Assembly (NCBI GenBank): GCA_963082975.1
Contig: OY720350.1
Location: 47,136,734-47,200,733, forward strand
DNA: 64,000 nt
From: Labia minor
Lineage: Eukaryota > Arthropoda > Insecta > Dermaptera > Spongiphoridae
Direction: 5' to 3'
Below, in pieces: positions 10,820-27,887 of this stretch (positions within the stretch are counted from its first letter, which is position 1; each line of letters starts with the position of its first letter). A program made the translations under genes and the position numbers. Under the pieces are notes generated by a model. That model saw only the letters and a program-made list of their open reading frames with translations, searched no databases and had not been told where the DNA came from.

Positions 10820-13306
10820 ATGGCACCTACTATTCAGACAGCTCTGTCTCCAGATAAACGTCCACAACGTCCTGGGGAAAAAAGGTAAAATATCAAAGAA
10901 TTTTGAATATATATATATATATATATATGAATTATATTATATATTATTTATGAATGAATGTTTTTAATTTTTAGATCTGAATTAATTTGTCGAGTGAAAT
11001 ATTGTAATACTTTACCTGATATCCCTTTTGACCCTAAATTTATAACTTATCCATTTGATCCAACAAGGTGAGCATTTATATTTATTGTTTTATTATTTCT
11101 TAAAGTTAGATTTTAAAGGATCAAGATTCAGAAAGAGAACGAAACTGAGGGATAGATGATTACACTTTTTTGTAAAAAAAACCCAAATTATCTATTTAAA
11201 TATCTGCTTAAAAAATAAAATGAATATAATATAATATATAATATATAATTCTTTTAAAATGAATTTTTACTTTCATTTATATTATACTTCTTAATAATAT
11301 GTAAAAATAAGGGTTATTTTTTTTGACTCACTATATGGTTTTTATTTATAGAATTTTACTTAAAAATTATTTAAAATGTAATTATAATAAACTGAATATA
11401 TTTCATTTATTTTTAGATTTTATAAATATCATCCTACATCTCTTGAGAGGAATTATAAATATGAAGTTTTAACTGAGCACGATCTAGGAGTTACTATTGA
11501 TTTAATTAATCGTGACACATATGCATGTGAGGGAAAAGAACAATTGGATCCTGCCGATGAAAAACTCCTGGAAGAGGATATTCTTACTCATCAAGATACG
11601 AAAAGATCACGGCATCATGCTCGTTCTGTCTCCTGGTTGAGACGTACTGAATATATTTCCACAGAACAGACAAGATTTCAACCTCAAACTATGGATAAAG
11701 TTGAAGCCAAAGTTGGTTATTCAATTAAGAAGAACTTTAAAGTAAATATATATATAAAAATAAAGATCTATAATTAAAAAAAATAATTTTTTCTATTTTT
11801 TAAATTTGCTTTTCGTTAATTGAATTTTTTCTTATTATTTAATAGGATGAGACATTATATATGGATCGTAGTAGTCAAATTAAAGCAATCGAGAAAACCT
11901 TTCAGGATAATAAGACAGTTATTGACAAACATTATAGTAAACCCAATGTTGTTCCAGTTGAAATACAACCCGTATATCCAGATTTTAAAATTTGGAAATA
12001 TCCTTGTGCTCAGGTTTTTATAATATAATAAGTAAATATATATAAATGTAGATATAATTTATTTAATTACATTATTATTATTAGGTCATCTTCGATTCCG
12101 ATCCTGCTCCTGCGGGACGCAGTGTTCCTGCTCAAATAGAAGAAATGTCCCAGGCAATGATAAGAGGTGTCATGGATGAGAGTGGAGAACAATTTGTTGC
12201 TTATTTCTTACCCACAGCGGATACTTTAGAAAAACGAAGAAGAGATTTTGCTGCTGGACAGGATTATGATGATGATGATGAATATGAATACAAAATGGCT
12301 AGAGAATATAATTGGAATGTCAAATCCAAATCGAATAAGGGATACGAAGAAAATTATTTTCTTGTTGTTCGACAAGATGGAATTTATTATAATGAATTGG
12401 AAACTCGGTATGAATAAACCTTATAATTTTTTTTGAATAGTTTCATTAATAAATAATTGTTTTTTAGTGTACGTTTGAGTAAAAGACGTCAGAAGGTTGG
12501 CCAACAACCAAACAATACTCGACTTGTTGTTAAACATCGTCCATTGAACGCACAAGAATTCCGGATGCAACGATATAGAGAAAAGTTGCTCGAGCCTCCT
12601 GGTGAAGAAGATGAAGAAGAAGAAGAAGAAAACAAAGAAGATGATAAAAAGAGCGAAAGTGAGAGAGGTAAGCAACAAAAAACAAACTAGTATTTTTTTT
12701 CTTTAAGTTTTTTTAAGTGACGTTATTTAGTAAAAATAAAATAGTTATTCAATTATTTTGTTTCAAAGTTAATTCGATTTATTTAATTTTTTAGGAAGTG
12801 GAAGTGAAGGTGAACAAAGTGATAAAGAAAAAGATGACAATGACGATCAACAAAATGGGAAAAAATCTGATGATGAAAATAGGAACGAAGAAAATAATTC
12901 AAATTCGGGAAGTTCATCACCTCAATCACCTGAAAGAGGTGGTGAAGGTGAAGGAGAAAATGAAGAGGAAGAGAGGGATGAAGAACATGAAGCTGATGGA
13001 GATAGAACACCAGCTAAATCTCAATCTCGATCTCGATCCGTGTCAAGATCAAGGTCTAAATCTAGGTCTAGGTCTGGATCACGATCTGGATCTCAATCAA
13101 GATCTCCAAGTAGATCTAAATCCCGCTCGAATAGTCCTAAATCACCTTCTCGATCAAGGTCCCCTTCCAGATCTAAATCACGGTCTCCTTCAAGATCTAA
13201 ATCGCGATCGGTTTCAAGATCACCAAGCCCTAGTGGAAGTGGTAGTGGGAGTGCAAGTGGTTCCGAAAGTAATGGGTCTAGTTCTGGTGCCGAATCCGAA
13301 AAATAA
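10820..13306 (+). CDS. Paf1: RNA polymerase II-associated factor 1 (Paf1)
   Basis: Seven coding exons (10820-10884, 10975-11067, 11417-11741, 11846-12013, 12085-12407, 12468-12667, 12795-13306) join in frame to 561 residues. The N-terminus MAPTIQT and the blocks [40 protein letters not shown] and RTEYISTE are hallmark Paf1 sequences. In other eukaryotes Paf1 is the scaffold of the PAF1 complex (Ctr9, Leo1, Cdc73, Rtf1), which travels with RNA polymerase II and promotes elongation, H2B ubiquitination and H3K4/K36 methylation. Exon 6 and the start of exon 7 encode an acidic Glu/Asp-rich region. The last about 95 residues are an Arg-Ser dipeptide tail, longer than I know from vertebrate Paf1. 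The start is the conserved MAPTIQT methionine. Confidence 0.97.
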
Positions 13307-14155
13307 ACTTTATTTTGTAATTCATTTATTATACAAATTTTAAAAGTGAATTAATGAAAAATAAGTTTTATTTTTAAAATATATCTTCTTCAAAATATTA
13401 AAAATGAAATTTGTTTAAAAATACTAAAATATAGACTTTGTAAGAACCACGGAAATGTAATAAAAAGTTATAATTAATAAAAATATTTAATTTCTAATAT
13501 AGAATTACATCAATCTATAACAATTTTTGTTTTCAAAAAATTGAAATTCTTTAAAACAATTCCTGCATAAAAATAGATGATTAATTTAAATAATTTATTT
13601 AAATAAATTGTAGGAAATATTATATTATAGCTTTCCAGCCTCCATAACATCCATTATTTATGAGATAGGTACAGTTATTAATAAAATTTACTATTTTCTT
13701 CTACATTTATATTTAATAATTAATTCGAAGAATTTATTGATATAAATCCTAAAATTGGAATTCTTATCTTTACACATGTGATTTCAAATTAGTTGAAAAG
13801 TAAAATTAGGAGTAAGTAACAACAATATATATATTCACATTAACAATTACTTAAATTTTGATTAATTTTAACATATTTTTAGCTAAACCACAACATCAAT
13901 GACAGATCATTAGGCATTTTATCAAATAATATTTTGTTATAAGGGTGACTAAAGAATGATTCTGGTTGTATATTTAAATTTACATTTATTATAAGAATTT
14001 ATTAAAATTATATGTTGAATATATGTTATATATATATATATATATGTATTTATCTTAAAGTACATCCATGCATTTATTTAAATAAATACAGAAATAAATA
14101 ATTTTTATGAATATCATTTAATAAGGTGTAGACATATATTTTCTCTATATTTTTA
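13307..14155. other. Convergent 3' spacer between Paf1 and PARP16
   Basis: AT-rich sequence between two converging stop codons. It must contain both 3' UTRs. An AATAAACTT stretch overlaps and follows the Paf1 stop, and a TA microsatellite lies at about 14030-14045. No other feature is seen. Confidence 0.5.
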
Positions 14156-15965
14156 TCACTTATAAAAATTTAATTTTCGTAACATTGAATTATAGAATCT
14201 GAGAAAATTTTTATCATTGGATAAACCAATGGATGTTAGAAGAAAGATATATCCAAGTATTAATACCAGCATTTTATGATCTTTCAGCCAATTAATGAAA
14301 GAATTTGGACTACGAGTTCTGCAAAAGTACAATTAATCGATATATAATATAGATAAAATAAACTTTTAATTGTACATATATTATTTATTTATTTTAAATT
14401 AAATTAAATTATTTTTTATAATTACCTTAAACTTTGTGAAATATGATTTGCATAAATGAGCAAATATCGAATCCGTACGAGATCACTATTAATAACAACG
14501 TAATATTTCTTTGGCACTTCTCCTCCCATGCTATCTTGTGCAATAGCCCTTTCAGGTCCTGAAATAAAAATAATTTTTAGGTGAAATAGATTATTAGGTA
14601 AAAAAAAGGGAATTAGAAATAAGTATGTTCATTAACCTCCTTCTTGGCATTTTACATCAGGATGATCTATTATTTCACACAATGCAACACAACTTAATTC
14701 CCTTCCAAGCATACTTCTTCCCCAAGAGTAACTATAAGGACTATATGAAAGAGAAACTGAAAGCTCACTCGATAAATAGATTCCTTGGCCAAATAAAGAG
14801 TTCTGTAAAAAGAAATGATATAATAAAAATTACAGAATATAAGCACATTAAAAACTATTTTTACAAACTTTATTAAAATGTTGTTGAAGTCCATAATTGA
14901 TTATGGAATGAAAATTTTCCAGTTTGCTTCCATGGTAAGCGTAAAAGCAATTTCGGCCTTTTGATAATGTCTTCCATTTGGATTCACTTGGACTAGAATG
15001 GATGCATGAAAGTTCAAAAATAAGATCAGGTTTCTTTACTGGTGTGATACTTTTAGTTAGTCCCAAAACTTTGTCAAACTAAAAGAAAAATATATATATC
15101 AGCTAGTAAGAGTAAATTGAATGAAAAAAATAAAATAAACCAATATTTACTTGAGATTTTTGAACACTTTCCAATTTGTAATCTTTAAGTTGAAGGACTA
15201 CCCAATAAATCAAATCGATTACTTCGGGTTTTTTTTCAAGAAAATTTGGATCTGCTAAATATTTTTTTAACAACCTAAAGTCCGGTACTTTATCCGTGGT
15301 TTGTCTCTAAAGAAAATATAATATTATAATAGAATGTTTAATATTTAAAATCGATCTTAATGGGTAAATTATTGTAATTAAAATTTTTCATAACATTTCA
15401 AAGCTTAATTAGAAAAATAGGAATTTTATTTTTATCAAACGTTTTAACTATTTTCTGATAAGTAGATGCTAATGGTAAAGAATCTTTTTTGTTCATTTGT
15501 TTTTTACCAATTATATTGAAATACTAAATTACTTTAGACAGCACTTAAAAAGCAGGTTAAATAACAAATTTTATTATATTCAATTAATAATAAACAATAT
15601 TTAAATGAATTATATATCTCAGTAATAAATAATAACTAAAATATATATAAGTATATTTAATAGTTTACCAAATAACTTATATCCTTTGAACCATTAACGA
15701 TAAATTCAGGAGGAAATGGTTTAAGAAGTGAATCATATTTATAACTTTGTAAAGCAGTGATAAATAAACTCCATTTAATATCTAGTGCTTTACTATCTTT
15801 AAGTAGAAGTTGTCGAATAACAGATAACTTTTTTTTTCTTAAAACATGAGCATTTATATTTGGCACATTACGCGGAATTAGGTCGACATCGGATTGAAAT
15901 GGTTGAGGATGTGGGCGAACACCTCGAGATGGTCCAGGTATACTTTCCTCGAGATCGCCTTCCAT
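14156..15965 (-). CDS. PARP16: PARP16-like mono-ADP-ribosyltransferase (tail-anchored, ER)
   Basis: Six exons (15965-15669, 15306-15151, 15078-14869, 14802-14637, 14558-14426, 14318-14156) give 374 residues in frame. PARP16 attaches single ADP-ribose units to proteins at the ER membrane and is known to modify PERK and IRE1 during ER stress. The catalytic H-Y-Y triad is visible: His in [14 protein letters not shown] (end of exon 3), Tyr in [11 protein letters not shown] (exon 4) and Tyr in [18 protein letters not shown] (exon 5). This triad, instead of H-Y-E, fits a mono-transferase. The last exon contains a hydrophobic helix ([17 protein letters not shown]) with a short basic tail, matching the C-terminal membrane anchor. 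It is about 50 residues longer than the human protein, mostly at the N-terminus. Confidence 0.95.
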
Positions 15966-16555
15966 TTCAGTTTATATTCAATCCATTTTGCTGAAAAAGA
16001 ATAAAAATATTAAATCAACCTCATAAAATAGGATTTACCAATATATTTTGGTTTGGTATTTTTTAAAAGAATAAATTCATGAATTCATTTATTTATAAAA
16101 TTGGTGAATCAGATATTAAAATATGCATATATGCTACCTTAAAATACTTAAATTTCAATCAAAAACGAATGATTTTGATTTTTCCGAAAAAAATAAATGA
16201 CGTTTACTAATAAAAACAAAGAAGTTAGTGATGAACCAAAGAATAATTAAATCAATATATGATGAAAAACACTAAAAATATTAAAAATAAAACGAAAGTT
16301 GAAATGTGAATATATTTTTATTTAATACAAATTAATTATTGAATTAAAATTAATTCAAGATTATATCTATTAAATTAAAATTATTTTATGATATTTTGAT
16401 GCTCTGTAAAATAGTGGCTAATTTTATTATTGTCAAAAGTTTGACAATATGAAGGATTTAAGGTCCAATATGAATTTATTTAAATCTATTAATATAATAT
16501 AATGCAACATTAGAAATTTATATTAAATATTTTATTATTTTTTTTTAATGTCACA
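15966..16555. promoter_or_regulatory. Divergent intergenic region, PARP16 / RECQL5
   Basis: The start codons of PARP16 (-) and RECQL5 (+) are 590 bases apart and point away from each other, so this interval must hold both promoters and 5' UTRs. It is AT-rich and I see no clear TATA box or known element. Shared or bidirectional regulation is inferred from spacing only. Confidence 0.5.
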
Positions 16556-20323
<3,768 letters not shown>

Positions 20324-22440
20324 TTAATTCTGTTTGTGTTTCATTTTTTATATTAATTTTATTGTCAATATTTCCAAATTTCAACATATGAAAAAAACAA
20401 ACAATAATTATAGAATGTGATTTTAAATATTTAAATTCAAAACAAATAAAACTGATCTCTTATAGTTTCTTATTAAAATTTTCTCATTTGTTTTAGTTAA
20501 ATTTTTTATATGGAATAAATGGAGAGATAATTTATAGAATTCATAATTCATTATACAATTTAATTTTGGAAATTATTAAAATAAAATTTAATTTAATAAT
20601 TGAACAATTGATGAACATACTTAGATGTTAGTTAATTTTTTTAATAACTTAAATGAATATTTAAAAAAAAAAACAAAAAATATAATTTCTAAATTAAGAT
20701 AATTTTCATAAATATACATATACATATTTGTGTATTCATCATTACATTTTTTTATTAATGATTGAATTTGAACAATTTAATAATACATTGTATTTTTATT
20801 TTTAAATTTACTAGTCAGAATATAAATTGTTTTATGAATATTCCTTAACTGAAAATATTTAAAATCATCATTTTTTAAAACGTTATTCATCACATTTACT
20901 TATATTATGATTGTTTTATAAAAAACTTTTCTTGAGAAATGTTGAAATATTATGAGATAAATAATGCAAATTATTTTCTCCTTGGTACTAGATCCTAAAG
21001 TTTTGGAGAATATTCATTTTATCAAGCTAATTTAAGTAATTTAATTTTGATTGTCTGTAATTATTTACATAAATCGGTATGTATCGGTGTAGTTAGTGGA
21101 ATGAATTTTTTCTCAAGGTCACCCTTACTTTTATAAAATAAGCTCCACGAATCCAAGGTTAGTATGTTAAATGGAATACCTTTAATTTAAAATTAATTAA
21201 TCGATAAATTCAATGTTTTAAAATAACAATTAATTTTAGATAAATTTAAATTTGAAATTTTATTTATTTTCTTTTAATTATACATTTATTTTTATATTAT
21301 TTATTAAGATCAATTAAGATATTTGATTTTTGTTTTTTAAAACTTCATTTATAATTACATTAAATTGGATCTCTATTTTTCTTTGGTTGGCATTAATTTC
21401 AATAAATAAATAAATTATATCAAATCAGTAAACCAGTAAACACATCTTAAATTTAAATAGGTTCGATGTTCCTATTTTGGTATTTAAGATTTAAAAAGTT
21501 TATGGTGAACTGGTCATTTTAAAAAGAATGATTCATAGAAATTTTATAAAATGCTGTAATTCTGAATCTAGACCTTATTTTACTCAGTAGAAAATATGAA
21601 AAAACTTCTCAAGATTATAACTAAGTTATAAATCTTAGGATTAGTTTTATTTAAAAAAAAAAACGACTATTTTGACACGTTACTTGCTTCAGAATGATTT
21701 TTATAACTTTGTGGCAATAAGATTGAAAAAGGTTCGCCTACCCTGTATAACACATTTAAAAAAAGATATTGTTTTATTTATAATATGTCTATCATTTTTA
21801 TTTTATTGAGGTGGGCAGGAGGAGGGGTGGGTGAGAAAAATTTAGTAGTTTTAAAAATAATTTATTTGTTGAATACCATAATATACAAAATTAATAATAA
21901 TAGGTTTGGTACCAAGTTCATTCAGAACAATAATGAAAAAAATTCGCTATAATTTGCAATATTAATTATCTGGGGAAAAGAAATTTTGTCAGTAGTACGC
22001 TGTAGTGATCAATATTAGTCAAATAATTTCAAATTCATACTCGTTGTCAATATGGCATATTGCTCTAAATTATTTTGCTTATTTTTGTTTGGTTACGAGT
22101 TATAGTTTTAAAAATGGAAATTAATAAAAAAAAAATGGTCACATTTTACTTTTGAAATTCTTTATTTTACACAAATTAAAATTTTAATTTTATAATTTGT
22201 AATCGTAAGATAATCAAATTAAAATGTATCGCATTAAATAATTATATATTTTTAAATAATTAAATTACATAAATATTAATAATAATAAGTATAACCCAGC
22301 ACCGGTTGAGAAAGTATATTATTCTCCATTACAAAGTGATAATGTTGTAGTTATCCAAATATTAAAACAAATACTCTGAAAAAATAATTAAAATATTTAT
22401 GAAAATATTTTATTGATAAAAAAATCAATTATTTAAGTAT
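20324..22440. other. Intergenic spacer, RECQL5 to METTL6 array
   Basis: About 2.1 kb of AT-rich DNA after the RECQL5 stop. No open frame, repeat end or RNA gene is recognised. A slightly GC-richer patch lies at about 21740-21840. Confidence 0.5.
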
Positions 22441-24480
22441 CAAAATATTCAGATAGGAGCGAAAGACAATTTAAAAAATTTATATCACAGTTGTTCAACT
22501 GAACTATGGGATCATCATATAATGTTAAGTTTTTTTAATATTATTTTCATGGAAATATATTTACCTTCATATTTTATTAAGATTTTAGATGACCAGACTC
22601 AATCAAATCTATAAAAAAATAAATTAAAATAATTATGATAATAAATAACCTTTTATTATTATTAAAAATACAAAATGTTTCAGTTAGAGCTAAATACAAT
22701 TACAATCATAGATTAATCAAATTAATATTTTTCATCATTTAAATTAGAATAATTAGATTAATATTATGCTTTAAATTACCATGAGAATCACCAATTTTTT
22801 AAGTTATCCGATTAAAAATATTTATTATATTTTAAATTCTCCAATTAGAAATATTCATCTGAAAAAAAATTATACTTTTATAATTTAGAAAATCAATTAC
22901 ATATATTATAATGATAATAAAACAGCTTTTATTAAGATTTCTCAGATAGGAGCGAAAGACAATTTAAAATATTTATATCATAGATGTTCAACTGAACTAT
23001 GGGATCATCATTAAAATAGAAAAATATTAGGTATATATTCTACCTAGATAAACTTTTATTTACCTTTGCAATGAAATTATATTTTTCCCATTTAATAGAA
23101 TTCATCTGAAAAAAAATTATACTTTTATAATTTAGAAAATCAATTACATATATTATAATGATAATAAAACAGCTTTTATTAAGATTTCTCAGATAGGAGC
23201 GAAAGACAATTTAAAATATTTATATCATAGTTGTTCAACTGAACTATGGGATCATCATTAAAATAGAAAAATATTAGGTATATATTCTACCTAGATAAAC
23301 TTTTATTTACCTTTGCAATGAAATTATATTTTTCCCATTTAATAGAATTCATCTGAAAAAAAATTATACTTTTATAATTTAGAAAATCAATTACATATAT
23401 TATAATGATAATAAAACAGCTTTTATTAAGATTTCTCAGATAGGAGCGAAAGACAATTTAAAATATTTATATCATAGTTGTTCAACTGAACTATGGGATC
23501 ATCATTAAAATAGAAAAATAATAGGTATATATTCTACCTAGATAAACTTTTATTTACCTTTGCAATGAAATTATATTTTTCCCATTTAATAGAATTCATC
23601 TGAAAAAAAATTATACTTTTATAATTTAGAAAATCAATTACATATATTATAATGATAATAAAACAGCTTTTATTAAGATTTCTCAGATAGGAGCGAAAGA
23701 CAATTTAAAATATTTATATCATAGTTGTTCAACTGAACTATGGGATCATCATTAAAATAGAAAAATATTAGGTATATATTCTACCTAGATAAACTTTTAT
23801 TTACCTTTGCAATGAAATTATATTTTTCCCATTTAATAGAATTCATCTGAAAAAAAATTATACTTTTATAATTTAGAAAATCTCTTACATATATTATAAT
23901 GATAATAAAACAGCTTTTATTAAGATTTCTCAGATAGGAGCGAAAGACAATTTAAAATATTTATATCATAGTTGTTCAACTGAACTATGGGATCATCATT
24001 AAAATAGAAAAATATTAGGTATATATTCTACCTAGATAAACTTTTATTTACCTTTGCAATGAAATTATACTTTTCCCAATTAATAGAATTCATCTGAAAA
24101 AAAATTATACTTTTATAATTTAAAAATTCATTTACATATATTATAATGATAATAAAACAGTTTTTATTAAGATTTCTCAGATAGGAGCGAAAGACAATTT
24201 AAAATATTTATATCATAGTTGTTCAACTGAACTATGGGATCATCATATGATTTTTTTTTTAAAATGTTATTTACATAAAATATATTTACCTTTATATTTT
24301 ATTAAGATTTTAGATGGCCAGACTCCATCAAATCTATAAAAAAATAAATTAAAATAATTATGATCATATAAATAACCTTTTATTATTATTAAAAATACAC
24401 AATGTTTCAGTTAGAGCTAAATAGAATTACAATCATAAATTTATCACATTAATATTTTTCATCATTTAGAATATTGGTGC
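22440..24480. repeat. 247-bp tandem array with diverged flanking units
   Basis: AGATAGGAGCGAAAGACAAT recurs at 22944, 23191, 23438, 23685, 23932 and 24179, exactly 247 bases apart. A diverged copy is at 22451. More diverged relatives (AGTTAGAGCTAAATACAATT type) are at 22682 and 24409. About 22440-22745 and 24168-24472 are near copies of each other, 1728 bases apart. Read on the minus strand, every 247-bp unit contains TTTTTTTTCAG, a 42-base segment and GTAAATAAAAG, which has the look of an exon with acceptor and donor. The array lies directly downstream of METTL6 exon 3. Confidence 0.9.
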
Positions 24481-26079
24481 TTATAATAAATATATACATA
24501 TATTAAATATTTTAATTTACCTTTAATTTTTCCATTATTTTTATGAAATTTAGCTTGAACAAAAATTCGGGGAACATCAATTTTCTCTTTTTTGTTAATT
24601 GTTCTTCTTTCAACATAATCGCAGATAGAAGTTTGGAATCCGGTTGATTCTGCAAGTGATTCTAATTCTTCAGCCAAAAAATAATAGCTCCGTGTACCAT
24701 CCTAAAAATTAAAATATATAATATTATATATAAATATATAAATAAAAAAAGATATTATATTTGGAAAATCCAATATGTTTATTTATTTCTAATAAAAAGC
24801 AATAACTTTAAAATTTTACTTTAACCTACAATTTAACTAATAAAATTAATAATAATATTTACTTAATTTTCCAATTAAATTTTTATAAAAAAGACTAACA
24901 CACATTCGGCTCTAAATGAAAGAATATATTTAACAAATTGAATTTGAAATAAGCATATTATAAATTGAGGCATCGTGATTTTTTTAAAAATAATAATAAT
25001 AATAACAAATTAAAATTAAAAAATAAGAAATTTTAAATTAGATAGGTTCACTATAAAACCTATTTTTTTTTATCATGTTACGTTAAAGAAAAACGCTTAT
25101 TTCTCGTTCAGTTTTCGATTGTTTTCATCCAACGTAAAAAAAGTACCAAAAATTACTATAATAATAATAATAATAATAATAGATAATATTTAAAAATACA
25201 TACTTGTCTCATATAGAAATTTTCAGCTATTTTATGACCAGATTTGAAACGAATTTGTGCCATATCATATCGTCCATAATCTCGAACCAAAAGCCAACCA
25301 CCTGGTTTTATTCTTTTATAGATATTTTCTAAAGTCTGTTTAAACTTATTTGGATGAATAGCAGATAAAACAAAAACTAATGTAGCAACATCAACTGAAT
25401 TAAAAGGTATTTGTTCCAAATCTTGTGAACAAGTAATATCAGCAGTAAAAGCTTGAATATCTTCTTTACTATAAAGTGGATGGCTCATAACAAAATTAAT
25501 GGCCCTTGGTGAAAAATCACATGCAATCACCTAAAAAATTTTTTTATTTATTTAAATCCTTCCTTTTTTTGCTAATATTCTCATTTATTTTCATATTAAT
25601 ATAATTTTAATATAATAAATTCAATTCTTTAACTTAGTGAGATTTTAACATGCAATTTTAAGCTTGGTATTCAAGCATAATTGCTACTGAATCATACTAT
25701 TTATAATATCAATTTTAATATATTTTATTAAAATAAAAATTATTTAAAAATTTAAAAAAAAAAAGTTATTTACCTTGAAATTTAATCCTTCTTCCAAAAG
25801 AGGATAAAATAAATTTCCAACGCCACAACCAATCTCCCATAATATTTGAGATGAATTATTTAATAATTCATGAAATTCCCTTGTGATCCAATGCCGATCT
25901 TTAAAAAATTTATTTTCATTTCTTTTATAAAACAAATCCCAATATTTCTTGGCATCTTTTTCTAATTGGTTGGCTTTAAATTCGGTTACCATTCTTTTAT
26001 TTTGTTCTTCTAATTTAAATTTTTGTTCTTCTGTTAAAACTGGAAGTTGCTTACATAATGTTTCTTCATTAATTTCCAT
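24302..26079 (-). CDS. METTL6: METTL6-like tRNA methyltransferase
   Basis: Exons 26079-25774, 25530-25204 and 24701-24521 are certain. They encode a class I SAM-dependent methyltransferase: motif I WEIGCGVGN, ACDFSPRAINFV, VFVLSAIHP, KPGGWLLVRDYGRYD, KIAENFYMRQDGTRSYYF and the family-typical INKKEKIDVPRIFVQAKF near the end. METTL6 makes 3-methylcytidine at position 32 of serine tRNAs together with seryl-tRNA synthetase. Two ends are possible. Splicing at the good donor GTAAATT (24520) to an acceptor at 24334 adds ten residues (DLMESGHLKS) and stops at 24302, giving 281 residues. Reading through instead stops at 24462, giving 290 residues with an intron-like tail. I prefer splicing because the human protein has 284 residues and the short exon has a conserved copy at 22.6 kb. 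Confidence 0.9.
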
Positions 26080-27816
26080 CTTTAAAAGATAATTTATTTC
26101 GAATTAATAATTTTTCTCACAGACCATCCGTTATTTCTCTTAAACGAGTAACACGTGGTATTGCTAGTAAACTCTATTGTCTTTGCTGCGCTTTGCTGAA
26201 ATGGATAAGATTCAAATAGCATTTAGTAACTCAATAACTCAATGCTACTTGTATACTCATGGCGCCGGTTTTTAGTATATTCAAATCAACTTCTTAAAAT
26301 TAAATTTCATATTATTTCATCAATATAAAATAAATAAATATAATATTTTTATAAATATATAAAATAATATTTTTTTTAAAAAAACTTAAATTATAAAAAA
26401 AATATATAAATTACCTCTCTGGAATTTAATAATTTTTTATTCTAAAAATGTATACAAGACCGGTTAATTTAAAAGATTTTATTGTGAAAAAATCTTAAAT
26501 TATATTTTTTATTAAAATTATTTTAATATATATATATATATAGATAGATATAGATTGAAACAACTTAATTTATTAACAATTGAATTTATAAAAAATTTGT
26601 TGAGATATAACAGTATTTCAATCTTAATCAATTAATAGTTTAATTTTTAAGTTTAATCACAATTTATTTTATTATTCTTTTTTTTTTATTAAAATTTTCA
26701 ACTTGTTTCATACTTTTAATGGGATTTGGTTTGAATATCAAAAGTTTTATAAATATAATAGTGGGAATACTTTAAAAAAACTAGCTTAAAAATTTTTAAA
26801 TAAATTTAAAGTTGAAATTTTGTTAGATATAAATATGTGGGCGCAGATTATCAATTAATTATAATTTACATAAAAATTATACATAATTTTATACATGATT
26901 TTAAGTTGGTTCTCTTGTAAATAATACAAATAAATACAATATTTATTCATTAATTCCTTCCAAATTAAAATGCTCTTCTGAATTAGATAATTGATCAAAT
27001 ATGGAGTATAATTAGAAAGTACAGAAACTATTTAATTTATATAATTTTTCTTTTGTAACGTTTATACCTTTTAAATTTTTTTATTGTTTCATATTAATTT
27101 TAATTGAAGGTAAGTCCGATGTACCGCATTAATAGCCTGAGCAATAGATATAGCCATTCTAATTTTAATTATATATATATATATAAAATAACTATTCTAA
27201 GAAAAAAAATAATTATGAAATGCAAGTGGTTGTGGAAATAATGAATTTAAAATAATAATATACTTTGATCACACTTGGATGCGCTGGTCCATGATACAAA
27301 ATAAAAAAATTGTAAAAAGTGAACAAAATTGTAAAGGTAAATATAAGCCTTATGTGATGAATTTGAAATAAATTTATTTAGACTTTTTAAATTCATTATT
27401 TTTATGAAAAACTGACATAAAATGAAAATCTGGGTAAATGGGAGGGGGTATCACTACCTATCTGGCCCCGGCCCTGGTGTCACCAGCCCTGGTAATAGAA
27501 ACCTCCTTGTTAGAAACGTACATATACGTATATATATATACAAAGTAGAAAAATAAATAAATATATAATAGTTTATTATTAGAATTTTTTAAGTAAAATC
27601 ATTTGTGAGATAATAATAAAAATATTAAGTAAAAATAAATGATTTGAGAATAATTATAAAATTTCGTAAGAAAAAATTATTTAATTGTAACTTGGCCTAT
27701 TAAAAGAAGAAATATATTTGTAAACATTGAAATAAATGTCATCAGAAAATAATCCTTAACATTGAAATTGAATGAATCCGCGTTGAAATTAACCGAGAAT
27801 ATTCCGTGAAGATAGA
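26080..27816. promoter_or_regulatory. Divergent spacer between METTL6 and BiP
   Basis: Next to METTL6, about 26110-26280 is GC-richer and probably holds its promoter; it includes CACAGACCATCCG (26118-26130), which recurs as an inverted pair at 32202-32247. The middle is AT-rich. A GC-richer relic at 27428-27500 contains GGCCCCGGCCCTGG and CACCAGCCCTGG, resembling hAT MITE ends. No gene is recognised here. Confidence 0.4.
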
Positions 27817-27827
27817 CGTGGCCCAAT
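27817..27827 (-). promoter_or_regulatory. ERSE-II unfolded-protein-response element
   Basis: CGTGGCCCAAT is the exact reverse complement of the ERSE-II consensus ATTGG-N-CCACG, bound by ATF6 and XBP1 with NF-Y in animals. It lies about 310 bases upstream of the BiP start codon, a natural place for UPR control. A near heat-shock-type arrangement (GAATATTC then GTGAA) lies just upstream at 27797. Confidence 0.7.
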
Positions 27828-27887
27828 GATAGAAGTCCAGCGCTCCTCCCTCGAGCCAATGGTGACCCCGCGTTCCACCATCGGCAA

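Noticed and set aside
12783-13343. Long alternative frames overlapping the Paf1 last exon
   Set aside because: They are shadows of the RS-rich, low-complexity coding sequence; the Paf1 frame is fixed by exon phase and homology.
22944-24250. Regular array considered as a CRISPR array
   Set aside because: Units are contiguous 247-bp copies without unique spacers, in a eukaryotic, intron-bearing context.
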